Shown here in pieces: positions 39,890 to 47,437 of a DNA stretch of 64,000 nucleotides. The position numbers were made by a program, and so were the translations under genes. The stretch is from Candidatus Dormiibacterota bacterium (GTDB lineage Bacteria; Chloroflexota; Dormibacteria; Aeolococcales; Aeolococcaceae), in NCBI GenBank assembly GCA_003162415.1, contig PMOL01000004.1, positions 516,474-580,473 of the forward strand. The letters are read 5' to 3'. The stretch's first letter is position 1. Each line of letters begins with the position of its first letter. The notes beneath the pieces are model-generated. The model saw only the letters and a program-made list of their open reading frames with translations. It was not told the DNA's origin and did not search any database.

Positions 39890-41950
39890 GTGACAACGGG
39901 GGTTCGCCGCTTCGCGGGGGTCGTGATCGCGGCGTTCGCGGCACTCGTCATCCCGGTCGCTGCGTCGGCTCACGCGCTTCTGAGCGCGTCGTCACCCCCT
40001 GCCGGCAGCCACCTCGGCGCCGCCCCCGGGGTCGTCTCGCTCGAGTTCGATCAGCCCCTCAACGCCACCCTCTCGCAAGCCACGGTCATTGATCCGACCG
40101 GACGCGATTGGACGGGGAAGGTCGACAGCGCCTACGAGATCCGCATTCCGATGGCCACGAACGTCTCGGGGATCTACACCGTCGACTGGACCTCGGTGAG
40201 CGACTTCGACGGCCACCGCATCAGCAGCAGCTTCACCTTCGACGTCGGGATCGCGGGTCCGTCGCCCGTGCTTGCAGCCAACGCCGTTCCCGGTCCCCAG
40301 CCTTCGGATATCGCGATCGGGGTGGTCAAGTGGGTCGAAGCGCTCGCGTTGCTCTTCCTCGCCGGCCAGGTGCTCGTGAGCAACCTCGCCCTGCGATCGC
40401 CGCCGCTCGAGTGGGTGAGGCCGAGGTTCCGTGCCTCGAGCCTCGCGCTTTCCGCCGGGCTCGTGGCCGTCTGGTCCGAGGCGACGGTTGGATCCGGGGG
40501 GCACAGCCTCAGCAACTACCTCGCCTTCTTCAACGGGTGGTCCGGGGCTGCATTGATCGCCCGGCTCGTCTTTGAAGCGCTGGCGCTGATCGCGGTCGTG
40601 CGCGGGTGGCGAAGCCTGCCCCTCTGGGTCGCGGGCGCCCTGGTGATGCTGGCGGCATCCGGTCATGCCGCCGGCGTGGTTCCGGCGTGGTACGGCATCG
40701 GCCTCGACGCGGTGCACCTGCTCGCCGCGGGCCTCTGGGCGGGTGGGATCGCGGCGCTGGCCGCCCTTCGGCCACCGATGGGCTGGCGCTCGACCGATGC
40801 GCGCGTGATGCTGGCCAGATTCACGCCGGTTGCACTTGCGGCGTTCGCGGTGACGATCGTGGCCGGAGGGCTCGAAGCCATCACCCAGCTCGGATCCATC
40901 CAGGCGCTCTTCGGGACGGCATACGGGCGCGTGCTGCTGGTCAAGATGGCGTTGGTCGCCCTGATGCTTCCTCTCTCGGCGATGGCGTGGCGGCTCGAGC
41001 GGCCGCATGTCCGCATCGAGGCCGCGCTCGCCGCCGGCGTGGTCGCGGCGGCTGCACTGCTCTCCTCGTTCCCGACGCCACCGACGTCGGCCGCGCGGCA
41101 GGCCGCCGAGGATGCGGCCGCGACTCCCGCCGCGGGACTCCCCAGTGGCGACGAACTCACCATGGCGGGTGCGGCAGGGGGCGACCTGGTCGGCCTCAGC
41201 CTCTCGCCAGGGTTACCCGGGCTGAACCGCGCCACGGTCTATGTGCTCCCGATCGACGGGAGTGCCTCCGCCAAGGGCATCGCCGCGAATATCGCGGTCA
41301 ACGGCGTGTACAAGGCGCTGGCCACGTGTGGAGACACGTGCCGTCAGGCGACGATCGACATGAAAGCGGGTGACCAGATCTGGGTCGACCTGCTCGACGG
41401 GGCAGGGAGCGCCGAGGCGAAGTTCACGATCCCGGCGCTCCCGGCGCAGAACGGCAATCTGCTGCTGGCGCAGCTCGAGACCGCGATGAAAGCCCTGACC
41501 GCGTACCAGGTAAGCGAGGTGCTCAACTCACCAGGGACTCCCCCCATCCACGCGCTGTATTCGTCGGACTCGCCGGACCGGACGACCTGGACCATCAGCA
41601 ATGCGGGCACCACCATATGGATCGGAACGACGCAGTACACGCAGGACGGCCCCGGCCAGCCCTGGCAGCAACAACAGACTCCCGTTGCCAACACGGTCCC
41701 ATCATTCGTCTGGGACTACTACAGACCGCTGACAAACGCGCACATCATCGGGCAGCAGGTGCTCGACGGCGTACCCACCACGATGGTCACGGCGTTCGGA
41801 ACCTTCCTGTCAACGCCGATCTGGTTCACCTTCTGGATCGACGCCGGCGGGCGCGCGAGCAGGGTGGCCATGGATGCACCCGCTCACTTCATGACCGACA
41901 CGTATACGAGCTACGACGAACCGGTGGATATCCGCGCCCCGGCCGGCTGA
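39890..41950 (+). CDS. CopC-CopD fusion protein (copper resistance/uptake)
   Basis: A 686-aa membrane protein. A cleavable signal (VVIAAFAALVIPVAASA) is followed by a CopC domain starting AHALLSASSPPAGSHLG, with the N-terminal His used for Cu(II) after cleavage and a second His in SVSDFDGHRISSSF. The middle third is CopD-like with about eight membrane helices (WVEALALLFLAGQVLVSNLA, GLDAVHLLAAGLWAGGIAAL). The C-terminal 290 residues form an extracytoplasmic region of unknown fold. Fused CopCD proteins are common in Gram-positive lineages. GTG start at 39890; the alternative start is unclear. It is followed by sod 81 nt downstream. Confidence 0.85.
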   Translation: MTTGVRRFAGVVIAAFAALVIPVAASAHALLSASSPPAGSHLGAAPGVVSLEFDQPLNATLSQATVIDPTGRDWTGKVDSAYEIRIPMATNVSGIYTVDWTSVSDFDGHRISSSFTFDVGIAGPSPVLAANAVPGPQPSDIAIGVVKWVEALALLFLAGQVLVSNLALRSPPLEWVRPRFRASSLALSAGLVAVWSEATVGSGGHSLSNYLAFFNGWSGAALIARLVFEALALIAVVRGWRSLPLWVAGALVMLAASGHAAGVVPAWYGIGLDAVHLLAAGLWAGGIAALAALRPPMGWRSTDARVMLARFTPVALAAFAVTIVAGGLEAITQLGSIQALFGTAYGRVLLVKMALVALMLPLSAMAWRLERPHVRIEAALAAGVVAAAALLSSFPTPPTSAARQAAEDAAATPAAGLPSGDELTMAGAAGGDLVGLSLSPGLPGLNRATVYVLPIDGSASAKGIAANIAVNGVYKALATCGDTCRQATIDMKAGDQIWVDLLDGAGSAEAKFTIPALPAQNGNLLLAQLETAMKALTAYQVSEVLNSPGTPPIHALYSSDSPDRTTWTISNAGTTIWIGTTQYTQDGPGQPWQQQQTPVANTVPSFVWDYYRPLTNAHIIGQQVLDGVPTTMVTAFGTFLSTPIWFTFWIDAGGRASRVAMDAPAHFMTDTYTSYDEPVDIRAPAG

Positions 41951-42031
41951 GTCGCGCTGCGGGATGCCGTCCCACGCTGCCAGAATGTGGGCCAACCACC
42001 ACGCAGACCAGCTGAAAACACGAGGCACAAG

Positions 42032-42664
42032 ATGGCCCTCCTGACCCAGACCCCATACAAGGCCAAGACGTTCGACCTCTCCGGGCTGACCGGCATCTCC
42101 GACAACACCCTCGAGGTCCATTTCGGACTTTATGCCGGGTATGTCAAAAACACGAATCTGCTTAACGAGCAGCTGGTCACGATGCAGCAGGCGGGCCAGG
42201 GCCTTTCATCGAATCCTGCGTATTCCGAGATCACCCGCCGGCTCGGCTTCGAGTACAACGGCATGGTCCTGCACGAGTGGTACTTCGGCAACCTCACCAA
42301 GGCGAGCGGTGGTGGCATCTCGTCATCGTCCGCGCTGGGTCGTGCGCTGGGCGAGTCGTTCGGCGACATCGACACATGGCGCAAGGACTTCACCGCGATC
42401 GGCGGGATGCGCGGTGTCGGCTGGGCGGTGACGTATCTCGACACCGCGACCGGGCGGTTGAGCAACCACTGGATCACGCTCCACGAGGACGGCAACATCG
42501 CCGGCTTCAAGCCGATCGTCGTCATGGATGTCTGGGAGCACGCGTTCCTCCTGGACTACAAGCCGGCGGATCGTCCGAAGTACATCGAGGCCTTCCTGGC
42601 CAACTTCGATGCCGACGCGTCCGAGGCACGCCTAACCGGCGCGGCGGACCGGCCCGTCGGCTGA
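42032..42664 (+). CDS. sodB: Superoxide dismutase (Fe/Mn family)
   Basis: A 210-aa superoxide dismutase. Metal ligands fit the family: His in NTLEVHFGLYAGYV, His in MVLHEWYFGNLTKA, and Asp/His in VVMDVWEHAFLLDYKPADRP. The C-terminal domain has RGVGWAVTYLDTATGRL. It is closer to Fe- or cambialistic enzymes, but metal choice cannot be decided by eye. ATG at 42032 has CGAGG about 10 nt upstream; an in-frame ATG at 41987 adds 15 unlikely residues. It converges on parB. Confidence 0.9.
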   Translation: MALLTQTPYKAKTFDLSGLTGISDNTLEVHFGLYAGYVKNTNLLNEQLVTMQQAGQGLSSNPAYSEITRRLGFEYNGMVLHEWYFGNLTKASGGGISSSSALGRALGESFGDIDTWRKDFTAIGGMRGVGWAVTYLDTATGRLSNHWITLHEDGNIAGFKPIVVMDVWEHAFLLDYKPADRPKYIEAFLANFDADASEARLTGAADRPVG

Positions 42665-42679
42665 ACCGGCCGGTCGGCT

Positions 42680-43585
42680 CTAGAGCGGGGGGCCGCCGAG
42701 CTTGCGATAGAGCGCGTCGAGGTCGGATTCCTCAGCCCAGTCGATGACAATCCTGCCGCCACCGCCCTTACGACGCTGGAGGCGGACTGGGACGCCGAGC
42801 GCGTGCTCGAGGCCGCGACGCAACGCGACATCGTCGGGGGCCGCCTCTTCGTGGGTGGTGGCCGGCGCGCGCCGTGGCGCCGCCGATGCCCGTGTGAACC
42901 GTTCCTGGACGGCCCGCTCGGTCTCACGGACGTTCAGCCCATCGGCGATGGCGAGGGCCGCCACGGCCTCCTGATCCGCCGCAAGCGGCAGCACCAGGAG
43001 CGCTCGCGCGTGGCTGGCGGTGAGCCGGGCGTCGGCGACAGCCTCCTGGACCGGGGCAGGGAGGTCGAGCAGGCGGATGGCGTTTGAGATCCCTGACCGG
43101 CTGCGTCCCAGGCGCAGCGCGATCGCCTCGTGGGTCAGGCCGAATGCATCGGACAGTCGGGCGTACGCGGCTGCCTCCTCCATCGGATTGAGATCGGTCC
43201 GAAGCAGGTTCTCGGTGAGCGCCATCTCGAGCTGGTTGCGGCTCGACTCGGCCGCGGGGCGGACGATCGCCGGGATGCTGGACACGCCTGCGAGCTGGGC
43301 TGCTCGGAGGCGTCGTTCGCCCGCCACCAGGGTGTAGGTCTCGCCCTCACGCTGCACCACGATCGGATGGAGCAGCCCGTGGATGCGTATCGAATCGCCG
43401 AGCGCCGCGAGGGAGTCGGCTTCGAATGCGCGGCGCGGTTGTTCCGGGTTCGGTGCGACCGTGCTCGGGTCAAGGCTGATGAGTGGCGATCGCTCCTCGG
43501 CTTCAGCCTCGTTGGTGAGCAGCGCGTCGAGGCCGCGACCGAGGCCGCGGCGCCGGAATGCACGGGGCGGCGCCGTCTCGCTCAT
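42680..43585 (-). CDS. parB: Chromosome partitioning protein ParB (Spo0J)
   Basis: A 301-aa CTPase/DNA-clamp protein that binds parS near the origin. RRRGLGRGLDALLTNEA is the N-terminal ParA-contact peptide; LVAGERRLRAAQLAG is the CTP/clamp motif (GERRxRA); MALTENLLRTDLNPMEEAAA and the helix-turn-helix GLTHEAIALRLGRSRSGISN follow; the C-terminal dimer domain ends with GGRIVIDWAEESDLDALYRK. ATG 43585 overlaps the parA stop (ATGA). Confidence 0.95.
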   Translation of the reverse strand: MSETAPPRAFRRRGLGRGLDALLTNEAEAEERSPLISLDPSTVAPNPEQPRRAFEADSLAALGDSIRIHGLLHPIVVQREGETYTLVAGERRLRAAQLAGVSSIPAIVRPAAESSRNQLEMALTENLLRTDLNPMEEAAAYARLSDAFGLTHEAIALRLGRSRSGISNAIRLLDLPAPVQEAVADARLTASHARALLVLPLAADQEAVAALAIADGLNVRETERAVQERFTRASAAPRRAPATTHEEAAPDDVALRRGLEHALGVPVRLQRRKGGGGRIVIDWAEESDLDALYRKLGGPPL

Positions 43586-44391
43586 ACCGGGCTTGGGATC
43601 TCCGCACCCGACAGCACCGCGCCCCCCTGGATCCGCGCATCGAGGTTGGCGCTCAACTCCCGGTAGGCGATGGCGCCGCGACAGGCCGGGTCGTAGAGCG
43701 TGATGGGCAACCCATGGCTCGGCGCCTCGCTCAGGCGCACGTTGCGGGGGATGAGCGGGGTGAGCAGCTGATCACCAAAACGGTTCCGAACCTCGTCCAC
43801 AACCTGGTGGGCGAGAGCCAGGCGGGCGTCGAAGAGGGTCATCACGATGCCGGCGATCCCGAGCGTGGGGTTGAGTTCCTTGCGGAGGAGCGCGAGCGTG
43901 TGCATGAGCAGGCCGAGCCCCTCGAGGGCATAGAACTCGCACTGGATCGGGATGAGCAGGGCATCGGCAGCGACCACCGCGTTGATGGCCAGAAGGCCAA
44001 GGCTGGGGGGCGAATCGATCAGGACGTAGTCGTCGTCGGAGTCGAGAGCCTCGAGCGCGTACTGAAGGCGGCGTTCCCGGCGCGCCAGATCGACCAGTTC
44101 GATCTCCGAGCCGGCAAGCGCGATGTCCGACGGGACGACGTCGAGCCCGGGGACCGCGGTGTGCAGGCGCGCCTCGGCAAGCGATCGCCCCATCACGATG
44201 ACGTCGTAGATGCTGCTCTCGACGCGGCTTCGATCGACGCCAAGGCCGGACGTGGCATTGGCCTGGGGGTCGATGTCGATCAGCAGGACCTTCCGACCCA
44301 TCTCGGCGAGCGCAGCGCCCACGCTGACGGCTGTGGTGGTCTTTCCGACACCGCCCTTCTGATTGGCGACCGCGAGAATGCTAGGTGGCAC
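43582..44391 (-). CDS. parA: Chromosome partitioning ATPase ParA (Soj)
   Basis: A 269-aa Walker-type ATPase. ILAVANQKGGVGKTTTAVSV is the deviant Walker A, VLLIDIDPQANATSGLG is A', YVLIDSPPSLGLLAINAV is Walker B, and RNVRLSEAPSHGLPITLYDP is the C-terminal motif. It forms gradients on the nucleoid that move ParB-bound origins. GTG at 44391 directly precedes the conserved strand; the longer open frame upstream is not protein-like. A hairpin and a DnaA-box-like site lie in its 5' region. Confidence 0.94.
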   Translation of the reverse strand: MPPSILAVANQKGGVGKTTTAVSVGAALAEMGRKVLLIDIDPQANATSGLGVDRSRVESSIYDVIVMGRSLAEARLHTAVPGLDVVPSDIALAGSEIELVDLARRERRLQYALEALDSDDDYVLIDSPPSLGLLAINAVVAADALLIPIQCEFYALEGLGLLMHTLALLRKELNPTLGIAGIVMTLFDARLALAHQVVDEVRNRFGDQLLTPLIPRNVRLSEAPSHGLPITLYDPACRGAIAYRELSANLDARIQGGAVLSGAEIPSPV

Positions 44392-44408
44392 GGTTAGCGG
44401 CTGATTAT

Positions 44409-44425
44409 GGCCGGATCGTCCGGCC
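44409..44425. promoter_or_regulatory. 7-bp inverted repeat upstream of parA
   Basis: GGCCGGA, a 3-nt loop (TCG) and TCCGGCC, 18 nt upstream of the parA GTG. In RNA it would be a stable hairpin in the parA leader; in DNA it could be an operator for ParA/ParB autoregulation. It has no T-run, so it is not an obvious terminator. Confidence 0.4.
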
Positions 44426-44522
44426 CGCGATCTGGACAGGGAGTTATCCCGAGTTTCCCCAGGCCACGCGCCGCCAGGGTCGGGTTCTCGCGAGTTGGAG
44501 ACGCCATCCGGCCGCGCCAACC

Positions 44523-44531
44523 TGTGGAAAA
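44523..44531 (-). promoter_or_regulatory. DnaA-box-like site upstream of parA
   Basis: On the minus strand it reads TTTTCCACA, matching the relaxed TTWTNCACA box. A single site in the parA 5' region could link partition gene expression to DnaA, but one match of this length may be chance. Confidence 0.35.
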
Positions 44532-44578
44532 CTCTGAGGGCGCGATCCCGGCCTCCGCACCGTTGTTCCGCACACAAC

Positions 44579-44608
44579 TTGACGGTGAAACAACTCCCCA
44601 CGTATGGT
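44579..44608 (+). promoter_or_regulatory. Promoter TTGACG-18 nt-TATGGT, leaderless start
   Basis: TTGACG (44579-44584), an 18-nt spacer and TATGGT (44603-44608) with the GTG start 6 nt later (44615). This is the best complete -35/-10 pair in the window and leaves no space for a ribosome-binding site. Confidence 0.55.
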
Positions 44609-44614
44609 TCCCCC

Positions 44615-45019
44615 GTGGTCACGGGAGCACCCCTTCCAGACGCCGAACCGGCCCAAACGGGCCCTGAGCAGGACGATCTCGCCGTGGGATTCCTCCTGGG
44701 CCTCCTGGTGGGCGAGGGACACTTTGGGGGTGACGGCCGGCAGCCTCAGGTCACCCTGCGGATGCACGTTCGCCACGAGGAGATCTTCGAGTGGCTGCGG
44801 CGCACCTACCCGGGGAGCGCGCTCTACGGGCCGTATCACCATGGCGGTCGCAACTACTATCAATGGTCGGCCCGCGGCAGGTACCTGCGGGAGATCCTCG
44901 CACCCCTGGTGCAGCGTCACCGCTCAATGCTCGACGCCTACACGGCTGCCCGTTTCGACACCATGTGCGAGCGCTACGCCATCGCCCTTGATGGCCCGGG
45001 CGGCGCGTCGGGAGCCTGA
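44615..45019 (+). CDS. LAGLIDADG-like single-domain protein
   Basis: A 134-aa protein whose core resembles a LAGLIDADG endonuclease repeat: LAVGFLLGLLVGEGHFGGDG (helix plus acidic residue), QVTLRMHVRHEEIFEWLRRT, then YYQWSARGRYLREILAPLVQ. The acidic residue corresponding to the catalytic Asp is Glu (VGEGHF), as in some active LAGLIDADG domains. It is a free-standing gene, not inside an intron or intein, and is next to parA. It could be a homing endonuclease remnant or, like the LAGLIDADG part of WhiA, a DNA-binding regulator. GTG 44615 was chosen from the promoter spacing. Confidence 0.65.
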   Translation: MVTGAPLPDAEPAQTGPEQDDLAVGFLLGLLVGEGHFGGDGRQPQVTLRMHVRHEEIFEWLRRTYPGSALYGPYHHGGRNYYQWSARGRYLREILAPLVQRHRSMLDAYTAARFDTMCERYAIALDGPGGASGA

Positions 45020-45030
45020 GCGCGCCCCGC

Positions 45031-45036
45031 TACAAT
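45031..45036 (+). promoter_or_regulatory. -10 element (TACAAT), leaderless start
   Basis: TACAAT ends 8 nt before ATG 45045, just after the stop of the LAGLIDADG-like gene. Confidence 0.45.
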
Positions 45037-45044
45037 CGGGATCG

Positions 45045-45689
45045 ATGCTGGCTCCCTCCGCGCACCACTGGCGACTTCTCTCCGCAGCACCTCCCCGTGA
45101 GGTGTTCTCGATCATGGAGCAGATGATCGGCACGACGCCGTATCGCTTCGAAGTCATGGGTGAGAGCGAGGCACGGATCGTTGAGCATCGCCGCCGCGGG
45201 CTGTTCGGGCAGTGGGGTCGTCCCAAGATCCGCATCAGATGGGTTCGCTGCCGCGCCGTGTCGAGTACCGAGGGGACTGTGGTCGAGATCGAAGCCAGCT
45301 CGGGCGGTGGGTTGATCTCAAAGGCGATGGGCAAGGCCGATCGCGGCCCGGTGACTCGCGCGCTCCAGGTGGTCCGGCTGCTGACCGCAGGCGCGGGAGA
45401 CGCCCGCACGGTCTACAGGGACCGCCGCATCCCGCCGGGCCCGGTGACACTGGTCGCGTCCTGGGCCGGAACCCCGTATCGATTGTTCCTGGAGCCACGT
45501 CGCGACGCAGGACGCGGCCGCGAGATCCTCACCGCCACCGAGGTCGTGGCGCTCGATGAGCGCAGCGGCCAGTTCGTCAAGGTCTGCGTGGCCGGCACCG
45601 ACGAGGGCTGGGTCGAGAGCGACCAGATCGTCCCGGCGCCGGCCGTCTCGACCCGTGCAGCACAGGTCGAGACGGCGCGTTTCACCTAA
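45045..45689 (+). CDS. Hypothetical protein with C-terminal SH3-like segment
   Basis: A 214-aa protein without a clear family. The first half resembles a polyketide-cyclase/START-like surface (HHWRLLSAAPPREVFSIMEQ, TPYRFEVMGESEARIVEH, then VRCRAVSSTEGTVVEIEA). The last 45 residues (LTATEVVALDERSGQFVKVC, GTDEGWVESDQIV) look like a bacterial SH3/'GW' module. No signal peptide. ATG 45045 follows the -10 hexamer TACAAT by 8 nt. The function is unknown. It is followed by a 294-nt non-coding stretch. Confidence 0.6.
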   Translation: MLAPSAHHWRLLSAAPPREVFSIMEQMIGTTPYRFEVMGESEARIVEHRRRGLFGQWGRPKIRIRWVRCRAVSSTEGTVVEIEASSGGGLISKAMGKADRGPVTRALQVVRLLTAGAGDARTVYRDRRIPPGPVTLVASWAGTPYRLFLEPRRDAGRGREILTATEVVALDERSGQFVKVCVAGTDEGWVESDQIVPAPAVSTRAAQVETARFT

Positions 45690-45731
45690 TGAAGCCGGTG
45701 AATGGCTCGAGCCGCGGCCGCGCCGCGGTTA

Positions 45732-45881
45732 GCGCAAATGCGTGGAGAGACCGCCTGGTGCGACGGTTTGCGCCTCTCTCCGAGTGGTGACCTGGCTCGC
45801 TGCGGTCAGCTCTCCACCACTGCGCTGGTCGGGAAGGAGGTCGTACTCGAAGAATCTGTCATGGGCTAGGTTCCTCCTTTT
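45732..45881 (+). ncRNA. Candidate structured RNA or riboswitch upstream of the PRC-barrel gene
   Basis: Inverted repeats: GCGCAA (45732-45737) with TTGCGC (45768-45773) enclosing ACCG/CGGT (45750-45753/45764-45767); GGAGAGA (45744-45750) with TCTCTCC (45775-45781) as an alternative; AGTGGTG (45783-45789) with CACCACT (45815-45821) enclosing GACC/GGTC (45789-45792/45804-45807); AAGGAGG (45834-45840) with CCTCCTT (45873-45879) followed by TTTT. The order GGTGACC...GGTCAGCT...GGGAAGGAGG is loosely like the ydaO/yuaA (c-di-AMP) riboswitch 3' half, but the match is partial and unconfirmed. Confidence 0.35.
45834..45881 (+). terminator. Possible terminator-like stem with T-run
   Basis: A 7-bp stem (AAGGAGG/CCTCCTT) with a 32-nt loop and TTTT at its 3' side. 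The long loop makes it weak as an intrinsic terminator; it could be the expression platform of the preceding structured RNA. Confidence 0.3.
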
Positions 45882-45983
45882 GCCTGAGTGCCACGGCACC
45901 GCGTCCGCATGCGTCGTGTTCGAGGCGGGGCGGGTCCGGGCCGAGAGACGCTCTCCAAGTGTATCCCGGTTCGGGCGCGTGGC

Positions 45984-46658
45984 GTGACTGACTCCGACCG
46001 GCTTCCGAGCCGTCCGCTCGACCTTCGTCTCGGCGCTTCGGTGCATACCGCCGACGGTCACCACGTCGGAACACTCGAACGGATCGTCGTGGATGCCGAG
46101 AGCTGGGACCCGCACGCCCTGATCGTCCGCGAGACCAACCATTTCTCGGGGAGGACCCTGGCCCCGGGAGCCGGCATGATGGTCGCCGAGGTGATCGTGC
46201 CCCTCGACGTCATCGCGGACGCGGGACCCGGCGAGATCCGGCTCAAATTGGATCGACGAGCGACGCGATCCCTGCCCCCATACCTCAGCTACCAGTACAA
46301 GACACTTGAACGGGGTGACGGTCTCCGCTTCGCGGCCGCGCTCGCAGGCGGATCGCTCGGCGTGGGCCCGATGTTCCCGCTGCTGACTGAAAGCGCGGAC
46401 AAGCCCGCAGGAGACATCGAGATCAGGCACGGCGAGAACGTGATGATCGGCCACGGCGGGGAGAAGCTCGGGACGGTGCAGGACGTGCTCTTCGACGACG
46501 GTGAGCTGGTTGGGATCGTGGTCCGCGCCAACGGCTTCTTCGCGGGCGACATGGTCGTCCAGGTCCGGTTCCTTGATCGAAGCGACGACATGGCGCTCTT
46601 CGTGCGCATGACACCCGACGACGTCAAGGGCCTCTCCGAAACGCCCGCGCAGGCCTGA
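45984..46658 (+). CDS. PRC-barrel domain protein (two barrels)
   Basis: A 224-aa cytoplasmic protein with two PRC-barrel-like halves: LDLRLGASVHTADGHHVGTL, RIVVDAESWDPHALIVRET and, from about residue 140, IEIRHGENVMIGHGGEKLG, TVQDVLFDDGELVGIVVRAN. PRC barrels occur in RimM, photosynthetic reaction-centre H subunits and many stress proteins; no specific role follows. GTG at 45984. The 294-nt upstream region with possible RNA structure may control it. It converges on the DUF2203 gene 9 nt downstream. Confidence 0.75.
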   Translation: MTDSDRLPSRPLDLRLGASVHTADGHHVGTLERIVVDAESWDPHALIVRETNHFSGRTLAPGAGMMVAEVIVPLDVIADAGPGEIRLKLDRRATRSLPPYLSYQYKTLERGDGLRFAAALAGGSLGVGPMFPLLTESADKPAGDIEIRHGENVMIGHGGEKLGTVQDVLFDDGELVGIVVRANGFFAGDMVVQVRFLDRSDDMALFVRMTPDDVKGLSETPAQA

Positions 46659-46667
46659 GAGCAGCGA

Positions 46668-47048
46668 TCAGAGCGGCAAACGGCCCATGAAGCCCGTGTC
46701 GCGAGGATGCCAGTAGCCGATTTGCTCCTCGCCTACACGCCAGCACAGATAGACGGGCTTCCCGTCCCGAACCGCGGCGAAATCGACAAGGCCGGTGGCG
46801 GGGTCGCGCAGGATCACCCCGAGTGCATCGATCTCCGTGGTAAGGCGCTGGGCATCGTGGAACGGTCCCGAGGCCTTGATCGCGGCGGACGCGGAACCGT
46901 TCGAGGACACCGCGTGACCGTCCATCTCCGGCTCGTGGTGGAGCGACGCGTGCTGAGCGCTCAGCAACGCGGTGAGCAGCTCAGTCAGCTCGGGCAGCAG
47001 TTCCGTCGCCTCAGCATGCGTGAAGACACGTTCCACGCAGCACACCAT
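46668..47048 (-). CDS. DUF2203 family protein
   Basis: A 126-aa protein matching DUF2203: RVFTHAEATELLPELTELLT at the N-terminus, HDAQRLTTEIDALGVILRDP, GLVDFAAVRDGKPVYLCWRV and EEQIGYWHPRDTGFMGRLPL at the C-terminus. The function is unknown; the conserved acidic/aromatic end suggests ligand binding. ATG 47048 or GTG 47036 may be the start. It lies 26 nt downstream of the DUF59 gene and probably belongs to the sufU-DUF59 transcript, hinting at a link to metal or iron-sulfur metabolism. Confidence 0.75.
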   Translation of the reverse strand: MVCCVERVFTHAEATELLPELTELLTALLSAQHASLHHEPEMDGHAVSSNGSASAAIKASGPFHDAQRLTTEIDALGVILRDPATGLVDFAAVRDGKPVYLCWRVGEEQIGYWHPRDTGFMGRLPL

Positions 47049-47074
47049 GCCAGACCGGACCGCCGGCGTCGAGA

Positions 47075-47437
47075 TCAGTAGATGCCGAGCTCGAGTTGGG
47101 CCTCTTCGGAGGCCATCGTGCGCGGGTCCCAGGGCGGCGTCCACACCAGGTTGATGTGCACGTCACGCACGCCCGGCAAGGGCGCGCAGACCGCGTGCGC
47201 CTGGGTCTCGATGATCGGGCCCATGGGGCAGTAGGGGGTCGTCAGCGTCATGTCGATGGTGAGCAGGCCGTCGTCGTCGATGTTGGTGTCGTAGATGAGT
47301 CCCAGCGATACGATGTCCAGGCCGATCTCCGGGTCGTAGACCTCGCCCAGCGCCGCCCGGATCAGCTCATTCGAGGCCTTGGCCTCCTTCTGCTCGGCGG
47401 CGGGCTCAGTGGTCGAAAGCGGCTCGCTCGTGCTCAT
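47075..47437 (-). CDS. DUF59/MIP18 family iron-sulfur assembly protein (SufT/PaaD-like)
   Basis: A 120-aa protein with a DUF59 core: LIRAALGEVYDPEIGLDIVS, LGLIYDTNIDDDGLLTIDMT, the Cys motif LTTPYCPMGPIIETQ, and VHINLVWTPPWDPRTMASEE. Such proteins (SufT) help maturation of Fe-S clusters. ATG 47437 overlaps the sufU stop (ATGA). The first 25 residues are Ser/Thr/Glu-rich and probably flexible. Confidence 0.85.
   Translation of the reverse strand: MSTSEPLSTTEPAAEQKEAKASNELIRAALGEVYDPEIGLDIVSLGLIYDTNIDDDGLLTIDMTLTTPYCPMGPIIETQAHAVCAPLPGVRDVHINLVWTPPWDPRTMASEEAQLELGIY

Larger units (their letters stand above)
44392..44614. other. Divergent region between parA and the LAGLIDADG-like gene
   Basis: 223 nt. 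It contains a GGCCGGA/TCCGGCC inverted repeat (44409-44425), TTATCCC (44443-44449), a DnaA-box match on the minus strand (TTTTCCACA, 44523-44531), and the plus-strand promoter at 44579-44608. No perfect parS was found. Confidence 0.5.
45690..45983. other. Intergenic region holding a candidate structured RNA
   Basis: 294 nt between the SH3-like hypothetical gene and the PRC-barrel gene. The left 140 nt show three nested or consecutive inverted repeats, annotated separately. An alternative reading is a 43-codon ORF (45738-45869) starting MRGETAWCDGLRLSPSGD, with no ribosome-binding site. The rest, up to the PRC gene GTG, has no feature I can name. Confidence 0.5.

Noticed and set aside
41323-41340. 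Two CACGTG hexamers 6 bp apart resembling a parS or operator
   Set aside because: It lies inside the copCD coding sequence, and the flanks do not match the parS consensus; likely chance from codon use.
45738-45869. 43-codon ORF (MRGETAWCDG...) as a peptide gene
   Set aside because: No ribosome-binding site or nearby -10, and the DNA is dominated by inverted repeats; treated as part of a candidate RNA. Not fully excluded.
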